DNA from: a bacterium
GTDB taxonomy: Bacteria; Hydrothermota; UBA3072; B12-G15
Length of the DNA stretch: 9,002 bases
Assembly: GCA_003646055.1 (NCBI GenBank)
Contig: QNDZ01000060.1
Span: 1-9,002 of the forward strand
Direction of reading: 5' to 3'
Both the position numbers and the translations under genes were made by a program. The notes under the pieces were generated by a model. It was not told the DNA's origin and made no database searches. It worked only from the letters and a program-made list of their open reading frames with translations. This document shows positions 1 through 6,020 of the stretch, piece by piece; position 1 is the stretch's first letter, and each line of letters opens with the position of its first letter.

Positions 1-231
1 ATAAGAGTACAGGATGGTAGGAGAATCGTTATAAGTTATACCCTGAATAAGGTGTCAGATGTGAGGATTGGTATATATAATGTTTTGGGGGAAAGGGTTT
101 TCTTGTTTGATAAGGACAAAGAAATCCCAGGGCTCCACAACATTGAGTACACCCCTTCAGCAGGTATATACTTCCTTAAAATCCTGATTGGGAATAGAGA
201 ATACACTGAAAAGGCTGTGGTGATAAAATAA
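1..231 (+). CDS. C-terminal fragment of a secreted protein with a T9SS type A-like sorting domain (5' end outside window)
   Basis: The frame is open from base 1 to a TAA at 229-231, giving 76 residues of a protein whose N-terminus lies upstream. The fragment has the layout of the C-terminal Por/T9SS type A sorting domain: a beta-rich start (ISYTL), then IYNVLGERV (residues 25-33), then a PSAGIYFLKI strand (residues 57-66), and a final basic strand KAVVIK. In Bacteroidetes such domains route a periplasmic cargo through the type IX secretion system and are removed at the cell surface. The cargo domain itself cannot be identified. Similar C-terminal domains are annotated in several candidate phyla where a full T9SS is not always shown, so secretion by T9SS is inferred. 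No clear intrinsic terminator follows the stop. Confidence 0.8.
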   Translation: MRVQDGRRIVISYTLNKVSDVRIGIYNVLGERVFLFDKDKEIPGLHNIEYTPSAGIYFLKILIGNREYTEKAVVIK

Positions 232-251
232 ATTAAACCTTTATACCAGGC

Positions 252-280
252 GGGTTAACAGGACCGTAACGGACGTAACA
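252..280 (+). repeat. Short degenerate direct repeats in the gap upstream of the pnp promoter
   Basis: Two adjacent near-copies, GGACCGTAAC (261-270) and GGACGTAAC (271-279), differ by one base. They are preceded by a related GGTTAACA (253-260). The core CCGT-A-ACGG (264-272) is also a small perfect palindrome. The block lies about 40 bases upstream of the -35 element at 320 and could be a regulator site or chance. It is too short to assign to any known regulator. Confidence 0.3.
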
Positions 281-319
281 TCATAAGGTGTCAAAGAATC
301 AACATCTATCTACCCACTA

Positions 320-347
320 TTGACACGGGGGATTAAAAGGATAATAT
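320..347 (+). promoter_or_regulatory. Sigma70-type promoter of the pnp-bamD-nadD operon
   Basis: A perfect -35 TTGACA (320-325) is followed after 16 bases by TAATAT (342-347) as the -10. The predicted start of transcription is near 354, leaving a short leader that carries the strong ribosome binding site AAGGAGG (361-367), four bases before the ATG at 372. The element closely resembles the promoter at 3499-3526: both have CTATTGACAC, 16-base spacing and TAATATG. That repetition supports the call. Confidence 0.75.
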
Positions 348-371
348 GAGAATGTTAAAAAAGGAGGAGAT

Positions 372-1190
372 ATGGAATTGAGAAGCAGAATAGAAGAGGC
401 AATTGAAGGTATCAGAAAGTTCACGGATATGGAGCCAGGGATTGGTATAATCCTTGGGACAGGTCTTGGAAACCTGGGGGAGAAGATAGAGGAGAGGATT
501 GAAATTCCCTATGGTGAAATTCCACATTTCCCTGTTTCAACTGTGAAGGGGCATAAGGGACAACTCATCTTTGGTAAACTCTCAGGTAAAGAGGTTGTTG
601 CAATGCAGGGAAGATTGCATTACTACGAGGGATATACAATGGAACAGGTGACATTTGCCGTGCGTGTGATGAAGTTCCTTGGTGTGCACACGTTGATTGA
701 GTCCAATGCATGTGGTGGACTCAATCCTCTTTTCAGACCAGGGGACCTGATGATTATAACAGACCATATAAATTTCTTTCCTGAAAATCCGCTCAGGGGA
801 AAGAATGATGATTCACTCGGGCCAAGGTTCCCTGATATGTATAACTGCTACGACAAAGAACTTGTAGAACTCACAGAGGATACAGCCATTGAACTTGGTA
901 TCAGGGTTAGAAGGGGTGTTTACATAGGTGTTCCAGGACCGAACCTTGAAACAGCAGCAGAATACAGGATGATGAGAATACTTGGTGCGGATGCAGTTGG
1001 GATGTCCACTGTTCCAGAGGTGATTGTTGCAAGGCATATGGGCATGAAGGTCCTTGGGATTTCTGTTGTTACTGACATGGGGCTTCCTGATGCACTTGAA
1101 CCCATGAGCCATGAGAAGATTCTTGCCATTGCAGAGGAGGCAGAACCAAAACTCTCAAAACTCGTGAGCAGGATTGTTGAGAAACTTTAG
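372..1190 (+). CDS. punA: Purine nucleoside phosphorylase, trimeric (PNP/MTAP) family
   Basis: The 272-residue protein has the usual length for trimeric PNP, which phosphorolyses purine (deoxy)nucleosides to free base and (deoxy)ribose 1-phosphate in the cytoplasm for salvage. Visible family motifs are the phosphate loop GTGLGNL (29-35), GHKG (60-63), QGRLHYYEGY (79-88) holding the Arg and His of the active site, SNACGGLNP (111-119), DHINFFPENPL (131-141), GPNLETAAE (189-197) with the purine-contacting Glu193, and GMSTVPEV (210-217). At the base-selecting position, Asn243 of human PNP, this protein has Asp235 (SVVTDMG), as in MTAP. The substrate range may therefore include 6-aminopurines. MTAP itself is less likely because the rest of the protein reads as bacterial PNP. 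The start is fixed by AAGGAGG at 361-367. It is the first gene of the operon and overlaps the next gene by 17 bases. Confidence 0.93.
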   Translation: MELRSRIEEAIEGIRKFTDMEPGIGIILGTGLGNLGEKIEERIEIPYGEIPHFPVSTVKGHKGQLIFGKLSGKEVVAMQGRLHYYEGYTMEQVTFAVRVMKFLGVHTLIESNACGGLNPLFRPGDLMIITDHINFFPENPLRGKNDDSLGPRFPDMYNCYDKELVELTEDTAIELGIRVRRGVYIGVPGPNLETAAEYRMMRILGADAVGMSTVPEVIVARHMGMKVLGISVVTDMGLPDALEPMSHEKILAIAEEAEPKLSKLVSRIVEKL

Positions 1191-2037
1191 GTTTCTCCTG
1201 ATAATCATAGCCCTTGCAGGTTGCAGTAGAACAGAGAAGAGGATAAAGAGGGCAGAAATTTATATGAAGAAGATGGAGCCATTGAAGGCTATTTCTCTTC
1301 TCTCCTCAGATTCTTCTGCACGGGCACTTTTGATGCTTGCAAAGATTCACTTCAAGATAGACCACCCTGCTGAAGGCATAGAAACCGTAGAGAAACTATG
1401 CAGGTTGCACCCTGAGAAGTGTAAGGATGGCTTGAAGATAGTGGAGGAGTATAAAGAAAAGGCAATGAAATCGGGAAGGAGGTATGCAGCGGTCCAGTGT
1501 ATTCTCACATTGAAGAAACTTGACCCTGAGTATAAAGGAGAGGAGGACCTGAAGTATCTTGGTGACTACTACTATGACAAGGAGGATTATGATGATGCAG
1601 TCCAGTACTATGAGGAGTGGCTGCTCACCGATTCCACAGACATTGATACAAGGCTTAAACTCTCAAGGGCATTCCAGAAACTTGGTAATCTGGAAAATGC
1701 ATATTCTGTTCTGAAGAATGGTGAGAAGATCAATGGTGGATGGGAGGTGAGGTATGAACTCGGGAAGGTCTCCTTCCTTCTTGGAAAGAAGTTTTTCAAA
1801 GAGGGCAACTATGTGATGGCTGAGGAGTTTTTGAAAGAGACAATAAAAATTGGTCTTCCAGAGGTCTTGATAGATGATGCATACTTCCTCCTTGGAGATA
1901 TTGCCTTCTCAAAGAATGATTCAAGGCAGGCAGAGATTTATTACAGGAAGGTGATAGACCTGAACAGGTTTTCAAGCAATGCCATTGTCAGGAAGGCACA
2001 GAAGAGGATTGAACTGTGTAACAGGATGGGAGGTTGA
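1174..2037 (+). CDS. Predicted TPR-repeat lipoprotein of unknown function
   Basis: The protein is 287 residues if it starts at TTG 1174; TTG 1177 is equally possible. Either start lies inside the end of the PNP gene, so translation is probably coupled. No in-frame ATG lies upstream of the signal peptide. The N-terminus is a short basic and hydrophobic signal peptide ending in the lipobox LAGC with Cys17, so a lipid-anchored periplasmic or outer-membrane protein is predicted. The rest is helical with degenerate tetratricopeptide repeats, clearest around residues 126-155 (YLGDYYYDKEDYDDAVQYYEE), 158-188 and 235-262 (AYFLLGDIAFSKNDSRQAEIYY). A closely adjacent BamD-like gene suggests a role in outer-membrane assembly or cell-envelope scaffolding, but no enzymatic motif is present. 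It could also be a further BamD-like or gliding/secretion accessory TPR protein. The function is inferred from context only. Confidence 0.8.
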   Translation: MLRNFRFLLIIIALAGCSRTEKRIKRAEIYMKKMEPLKAISLLSSDSSARALLMLAKIHFKIDHPAEGIETVEKLCRLHPEKCKDGLKIVEEYKEKAMKSGRRYAAVQCILTLKKLDPEYKGEEDLKYLGDYYYDKEDYDDAVQYYEEWLLTDSTDIDTRLKLSRAFQKLGNLENAYSVLKNGEKINGGWEVRYELGKVSFLLGKKFFKEGNYVMAEEFLKETIKIGLPEVLIDDAYFLLGDIAFSKNDSRQAEIYYRKVIDLNRFSSNAIVRKAQKRIELCNRMGG

Positions 2038-2041
2038 ATTG
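2028..2041 (+). promoter_or_regulatory. Ribosome binding site and TTG start that define the BamD-like gene
   Basis: GGGAGG (2028-2033) lies five bases before TTG 2039-2041. That TTG opens directly into a signal peptide and lipobox, whereas the longer in-frame extension back to 1979 puts 20 polar residues in front of the signal and has no comparable site. The site overlaps the end of the preceding gene (stop 2035-2037), which implies coupled translation. Confidence 0.75.
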
Positions 2042-2749
2042 AGAAGGATTAATGTGATTATGATTTTGCTTGTGCTGGGATGTGCAAAGCATGTGAAACC
2101 CGTTTCTACAACCCCTGAAGAGGACCTGAAAAAGGGAATTAATCTCTTTGAAAAAAAGAAGTATGATAAGGCAATTGAGGTGTTCTCCAGGTTCTTTACA
2201 GAGCATCCAGGGAGCAGATACCTTGATAGGGTTCAGTTTTATATTGCTGAGAGTTATTTTATGAAGAAGGATTATGAGACTGCGCTTGATGAATACAACT
2301 TCCTTATAACCAACTTTCCTGGTAGTCCATATGTTGAGAAGGCAACCCTGAGAAAGGCGCAGTGCCTGTATCATATGTCCCCAATAACCCAGAGGGACCA
2401 GAAGATTACAAGAGAGGCAATTGATGCCTACAATCAATTCCTTTTGAGATTCCCCAACTCGGACTTCAGGTCAGAGGCGGAGAAGGAGAGGGACGAACTG
2501 ATTAAGAAACTGGATATGAAGGACCTTGAGATTGCAAGGATCTATATGAAACTTGGGAAATACAGGTCAGCCCTCATATATCTTGATAAACTTGCGGAAA
2601 AGGGAACAGCCCTGAAGGACAAGGTGTTCTTTATGATGGGTGAATGCTATGAGAAACTAGGAGAAAAGGACGAGGCAAGGAAGGCCTACAGCCTTGTTGA
2701 GGGAGAATTGAAGGAGAAGGCAAAAAAGAGAATTGAAAAGTTGAGATGA
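2039..2749 (+). CDS. bamD: Outer membrane assembly lipoprotein BamD-like (YfiO/ComL family)
   Basis: BamD is the essential lipoprotein partner of BamA in inserting beta-barrel proteins into the outer membrane. From TTG 2039 the protein is 236 residues, close to the length of E. coli BamD. It has a short signal peptide and a lipobox LVLGC giving Cys15. TPR units follow: residues 28-56 (the KKGINLFEKKKYDKAIEVF unit), 64-93 (YIAESYFMKKDYETALDEY), then the BamD hallmark region around 118-141 with Gln-Arg-Asp-Gln, a conserved Thr, and FLLRFPNSDF. Next is LEIARIYMKLGKYRSALIY (163-181) and a last unit at about 194-222. Only 1 base separates it from the upstream TPR lipoprotein, and its TGA overlaps the NadD start as ATGA. 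Related TPR lipoproteins such as CpoB/YbgF-like proteins are the main alternative, but the central region fits BamD better. Confidence 0.82.
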   Translation: MRRINVIMILLVLGCAKHVKPVSTTPEEDLKKGINLFEKKKYDKAIEVFSRFFTEHPGSRYLDRVQFYIAESYFMKKDYETALDEYNFLITNFPGSPYVEKATLRKAQCLYHMSPITQRDQKITREAIDAYNQFLLRFPNSDFRSEAEKERDELIKKLDMKDLEIARIYMKLGKYRSALIYLDKLAEKGTALKDKVFFMMGECYEKLGEKDEARKAYSLVEGELKEKAKKRIEKLR

Positions 2750-3300
2750 TCGGCATTTTTGGTGGAACATTTGACCCGATACATACAGGCCATCTAATTC
2801 TCTGCAGAGATGTGATTGAATTGCTGGGTTTGAAAAAGATTATACTTGTCCCTGCCCATGTGTCTCCTTTCAAGGTAGGGGTTGAGACATCCACTGCCGA
2901 AGACAGGCTGAAAATGGTTGAAATTGCAATTGCCCGTGACCCTCTTCTAAATGTGAGTGACTATGAGATTAAAAGGGGTGGAGTTTCATATACAATTGAC
3001 ACCATCAATTACCTGAAGAATATTTTTGGCGAGGTTTGCCTGCTCATTGGTGCAGATCAGGCAAAGGATTTCAAGAAGTGGCACAGATGGGAGGAGATTT
3101 TAAAAACCACCCCCGTATATGTACTCAATAGAAAGGGTTTCAATTTTGAACACCTGGAGGGGATGTATCCCCTGGAAACAAGAATGATTGATATTTCATC
3201 AACAGAAATCAGAAACAGGGTAAAAGAGGGAAGGAGTATAAAATACCTCGTTCCAGAGAGAGTAGAAGCATACATCCTTGACAGAGGGCTTTACCTATAA
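2746..3300 (+). CDS. nadD: Nicotinate-nucleotide adenylyltransferase
   Basis: NadD joins nicotinate mononucleotide and ATP to form nicotinate adenine dinucleotide, the penultimate step of NAD synthesis, in the cytoplasm. The 184-residue length is typical. The nucleotidyltransferase signature GGTFDPIHTGH is at residues 6-16, with both catalytic histidines (13 and 16). VPAHVSPFK (35-43), SYTIDT (81-86), LIGAD (100-104) with the NaMN-site Asp, WHRW (112-115) and ISSTEIR (150-156) are all in order. The ATG overlaps the upstream stop as ATGA and has only a weak ribosome binding site, so it probably depends on coupled translation. The frequent neighbours rsfS and obgE are not adjacent here. NadD is the last gene of the operon. 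It supplies the NAD pool used by the redox operon that follows, although a separate promoter drives that operon. Confidence 0.95.
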   Translation: MIGIFGGTFDPIHTGHLILCRDVIELLGLKKIILVPAHVSPFKVGVETSTAEDRLKMVEIAIARDPLLNVSDYEIKRGGVSYTIDTINYLKNIFGEVCLLIGADQAKDFKKWHRWEEILKTTPVYVLNRKGFNFEHLEGMYPLETRMIDISSTEIRNRVKEGRSIKYLVPERVEAYILDRGLYL

Positions 3301-3356
3301 TTCACGAAATATCAAAAACTTACAAAACAGGCACATGAAAAACCTGCAGATTGATA

Positions 3357-3381
3357 AAAAAATCACAAATGTAGATTTTTT
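3357..3381 (+). terminator. Possible weak intrinsic terminator after nadD
   Basis: AAAAAATC (3357-3364) and GATTTTTT (3374-3381) are exact complements. The stem can extend inward with ACA/TGT around a bulged A, and the right arm ends in six T residues. It lies 57 bases after the nadD stop. The stem is nearly all A/T and would be weak, so it may be only a leaky or bidirectional terminator. It is nevertheless the only hairpin with a T-run in the gap. Confidence 0.4.
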
Positions 3382-3435
3382 ACGGGTGTCCCATCAAAAT
3401 ACACATATATAACAAATTAAGAATAAATTAGTTAC

Positions 3436-3468
3436 GATTTATAAGTTTATTAGAATATGCTTATAATC
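3436..3468. repeat. Inverted repeat upstream of the redox operon promoter
   Basis: GATTTATAAG (3436-3445) and CTTATAATC (3460-3468) are complementary apart from one extra T on the left. They surround a 14-base AT-rich spacer. The repeat ends 6 bases before the candidate Rex site and about 30 bases before the -35. It may be a second regulator site or a cruciform-prone AT tract. In AT-rich DNA a repeat of this size can also arise by chance. Confidence 0.4.
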
Positions 3469-3474
3469 AAAACT

Positions 3475-3492
3475 TTGTGAAAAAGTTAACAT
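3475..3492. promoter_or_regulatory. Candidate Rex (NADH/NAD+ sensor) operator
   Basis: The left half TTGTGAA (3475-3481), a four-base spacer AAAG and the right half TTAACAT (3486-3492) match the 18-base layout of known Rex operators (TTGTGAA-N4-TTCACAA and TTGTTAA-N4-TTAACAA). The left half is perfect and the right differs from TTAACAA at its last base. It ends 6 bases before the -35 TTGACA, where a bound repressor could block RNA polymerase. Rex releases DNA when NADH rises, which suits an operon beginning with two NAD(P)H-type flavoproteins. No rex gene is visible here, so this rests on motif and context. Confidence 0.5.
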
Positions 3493-3498
3493 TCTCTA

Positions 3499-3526
3499 TT
3501 GACACTCTGTTTATCCCTGTTAATAT
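3499..3526 (+). promoter_or_regulatory. Sigma70-type promoter of the redox operon, with extended -10
   Basis: TTGACA (3499-3504) is followed after 16 bases by TAATAT (3521-3526), with TG at 3518-3519 forming an extended -10. Transcription would start near 3533. The leader then carries AAAGGAGGT (3545-3553) just before ATG 3558. The layout repeats that of the promoter at 320-347. A-rich DNA upstream could act as an UP element. Confidence 0.78.
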
Positions 3527-3557
3527 GGTTTGTATATGAAAAATAAAGGAGGTCCCT

Positions 3558-4781
3558 ATGGAATATGTTGTGATTGGTAATAGCACTGCCGGGATAAACT
3601 GTATAGAGGGGATACGGAAGGTGGATCCTGAAGGCAGGATTGTGAATATCTCTGACGAACCTTACTTTCCATATTCAAGACCTCTGCTTTCCTATCTTGT
3701 CGCTGAAAAGGTAACGGAAGACAGGATGAATTTCAGGCCTTTATCCTTCTACAAAGATTACAACGTAGAACCTGTTTTCGGAAGCGGTGTGGTTTTTGTT
3801 GATACAGAGAAGAAAATTGTGTATCTTGAAGATGGGAAAAGGTTCAATTATGACAAACTCCTGATAGCCACGGGTAGGAAACCACTCAGATTACCTATTC
3901 CCGGCATAGAGGGAGAGGGTGTGTTTAATTTCACATCCCTTGACCATGCAAGAGGCATTCTTTCTTACATCAAGGATGTGAAGACAGTGGGGATTATTGG
4001 TTCAGGCCTCATTGGCTTGAAGGCTGCAGAGGCATTGAGAACAAGAGGGCTTGACATCCATGTAGTGGAATTGAAAGACCAGATTATGCCATTTGCCTCA
4101 GACAAGAGGGCTGCTGAGATCCTCCAGATGGCACTTGAATCCCATGGTGTTAAGTTCCATCTGTCCCTTTCTGCAAAGGAGATATTGAGAAATGCAAAGG
4201 GTAAGATTGTGGGGCTTAAATTATCAAACGATGATGTTATTGATTGTCAGATGGTTATAGTGGCTGTTGGTCTGAATCCGAATATTGATTTTATGAAGGG
4301 GACGGAGGCAAGGGTGAACATTGGTTTGATTGTGGATAACTACATGAGGACAACAATCCCCGATGTTTATGCTGCTGGTGATGTTACTGAGTCAAAGGAT
4401 GTTATCACAGGTATGAGCAATGTCCATGCAGTATGGCCAAGGGCAAGTGAACAGGGAATGGTTGCTGGAATGAATATGGCAGGATTCCACAGGGAGTATC
4501 TTGGTGGATATGGAATGAATTCAGTTTCATTCTTTGGTGTGAGTTGTATCTCAATGGGTGATGTGAGGACAGAGAAACCACACTATGAGATACTGGTGAA
4601 GGAAACCCCTGAAGAGTTTAAGTATACAAAGGTTATTCTTGAAAATGATATGGTTAGAGGGGCTATCACTGTTGGCAGATTTGTAAATGTGAGTGCACTC
4701 AACAGGCTCTTAAGAAAGAGGGTGAAGGTGGGTGTTTACAGAGACAACCTGCTTGAAGAGAAATTTGTATTTGCAATCTAA
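3558..4781 (+). CDS. NAD(P)/FAD-dependent oxidoreductase, pyridine nucleotide-disulfide oxidoreductase fold (paralog 1)
   Basis: This 407-residue flavoprotein resembles the NirB N-terminal, rubredoxin-reductase and CODH-linked FNOR branch. An FAD-binding motif GNSTAG (7-12) replaces the usual GxGxxG. It is followed by DEPYFPYSRPLL (33-44), LLIATG (101-106), the NAD-binding GSGLIG (148-153) with Glu171 at the end of the next strand (an indicator of NADH preference), and the second FAD motif YAAGD (271-275). The stretch VWPRASEQG (292-300) leads into a C-terminal interface domain. No cysteine sits where CoA-disulfide reductases and NADH oxidases have their redox-active Cys, so electrons probably go to a protein Fe-S partner. 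It opens a five-gene operon with an excellent ribosome binding site and is a clear tandem paralog of the next gene. The exact electron acceptor is unknown. Confidence 0.88.
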   Translation: MEYVVIGNSTAGINCIEGIRKVDPEGRIVNISDEPYFPYSRPLLSYLVAEKVTEDRMNFRPLSFYKDYNVEPVFGSGVVFVDTEKKIVYLEDGKRFNYDKLLIATGRKPLRLPIPGIEGEGVFNFTSLDHARGILSYIKDVKTVGIIGSGLIGLKAAEALRTRGLDIHVVELKDQIMPFASDKRAAEILQMALESHGVKFHLSLSAKEILRNAKGKIVGLKLSNDDVIDCQMVIVAVGLNPNIDFMKGTEARVNIGLIVDNYMRTTIPDVYAAGDVTESKDVITGMSNVHAVWPRASEQGMVAGMNMAGFHREYLGGYGMNSVSFFGVSCISMGDVRTEKPHYEILVKETPEEFKYTKVILENDMVRGAITVGRFVNVSALNRLLRKRVKVGVYRDNLLEEKFVFAI

Positions 4782-4793
4782 AGGTGGTGGAAT

Positions 4794-6011
4794 ATGAGAT
4801 ATGTTATTGTTGGTGCAGGACCCGCTGGTATAAATGCCATTGAGGCAATAAGAAAAATAGACCCTGAAGGCGAGATTATAAATGTGAGTGATGAACCCTA
4901 TCTCCCTTATTCAAAACCTGTTATGCCCCATTACATAGGGGGGCATATCCCATTTGAGGGTGTGTTCTTCAGACCAAAGGACTTTTACAGGGATTATGAA
5001 GTAACCCCCATTCTTGGCGACGGGATGATTGAGGTTGACCCTGACAGGTCACTTATCATCCTTAAGAGTGGGAGAAGGGTTCCATATGATAAACTCCTCA
5101 TAGCAACAGGTGGAAAGCCAAGAAAGATGAATGTTGATGGGGTGAATCTAAAGGGTATCTACTACCTTACGAGCCTTGATTATACAAAACAGATTGTGAA
5201 GGACCTGCCAGAAGTTAAAAGGGCACTTGTGCTTGGAGGGGGACCTCTTGGTCTCAAAGCATGCCTTTCATTATCACATCATGGCATTGATGTGAAGATT
5301 CTTATATCTTCAGCACAGGTTATGAGTCAGGCACTTGACCCTGATTCAGCAAAGATACTTGAGAAAAAACTGGAACAATCAGCCGTGGAGATGAGATTAA
5401 AGACCAGTGTTGTAGCATTTGAAGGGAATGGGAGGGTAAAGTACGCAATCCTTGACAATGGGGAGAGGCTGGAGACCGACCTTGTTATTATTGGAAAGGG
5501 TGTCAGACCAGAGTTCCCATATCTTGACCCGAGAAAGATAAGGGTGAATGTTGGGATTATTGTTAATAACTATATGGAAACCTCTGCTCATAATGTATAT
5601 GCAGCAGGAGATGTTGCAGAGTCTTATGACCTTCTCACAGGTGGAAGTAATACTGTGGCAGTATGGCCAAGGGCAAGTGAGCAGGGGCATTATGCTGGAA
5701 TGAACATGGCTGGATTCAGGAAGCCATATCCTGGTGCACACAGAATGAACTCATTGGATTTTGAGGGTGTTTCCTGTATCGTGATGGGTGATGTGAAGAC
5801 CATAAAAACTGGATATACAGTGATTACCCAGAAGGACCCAAAGAGGAATATATATCAGAGGATTATCCTTGAGAATGGAAGGATAAGGGGTGCAGCCATA
5901 ATAGGGAGAATTGTGAATGTTGGTGGAATTAACAGGTTCATCAGGAAGGGTGTTCCTGTTCAGAAGGTGAAGGACTCCCTTCTTGAGGATAAGGCAACAT
6001 TCATATATTGA
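4794..6011 (+). CDS. NAD(P)/FAD-dependent oxidoreductase, pyridine nucleotide-disulfide oxidoreductase fold (paralog 2)
   Basis: At 405 residues this protein is collinear with its upstream neighbour and matches it at roughly half of positions by eye, so the pair arose by duplication. It has a canonical FAD motif GAGPAG (7-12), DEPYLPYSKPVM (33-44), LLIATG (101-106), the nucleotide-binding GGGPLG (148-153), YAAGD (269-273) and VWPRASEQG (290-298). It differs from paralog 1 in one informative place: the residue at the end of the strand after the nucleotide motif is Ile171 followed by Ser-Ser, not Glu. NADH specificity is therefore doubtful; it may prefer NADPH, or use the fold only for electron relay. 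No redox-active Cys is present. The gene starts 12 bases after paralog 1 with an imperfect AAGGTGG site, and 9 bases separate it from the Fe-S gene. A heterodimer with paralog 1 is plausible but unproven. Confidence 0.87.
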   Translation: MRYVIVGAGPAGINAIEAIRKIDPEGEIINVSDEPYLPYSKPVMPHYIGGHIPFEGVFFRPKDFYRDYEVTPILGDGMIEVDPDRSLIILKSGRRVPYDKLLIATGGKPRKMNVDGVNLKGIYYLTSLDYTKQIVKDLPEVKRALVLGGGPLGLKACLSLSHHGIDVKILISSAQVMSQALDPDSAKILEKKLEQSAVEMRLKTSVVAFEGNGRVKYAILDNGERLETDLVIIGKGVRPEFPYLDPRKIRVNVGIIVNNYMETSAHNVYAAGDVAESYDLLTGGSNTVAVWPRASEQGHYAGMNMAGFRKPYPGAHRMNSLDFEGVSCIVMGDVKTIKTGYTVITQKDPKRNIYQRIILENGRIRGAAIIGRIVNVGGINRFIRKGVPVQKVKDSLLEDKATFIY

Positions 6012-6020
6012 GGAGGCCAT

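Noticed and set aside
1979..2038. N-terminal extension of the BamD-like gene to an upstream start
   Set aside because: It would place 20 polar residues before the signal peptide. TTG 2039 with GGGAGG at 2028-2033 fits the lipoprotein signal much better.
3351..3365. FNR/CRP-like site (TTGAT ... ATCA)
   Set aside because: The spacing between half-sites is six bases, not four, and the right half is incomplete; it overlaps the A/T hairpin.
3558..6011. Annotation of the two flavoproteins as nitrite reductase large subunits (NirB)
   Set aside because: They match only the flavin part of NirB; the siroheme and Fe-S domains are absent and the length is about 405 residues.
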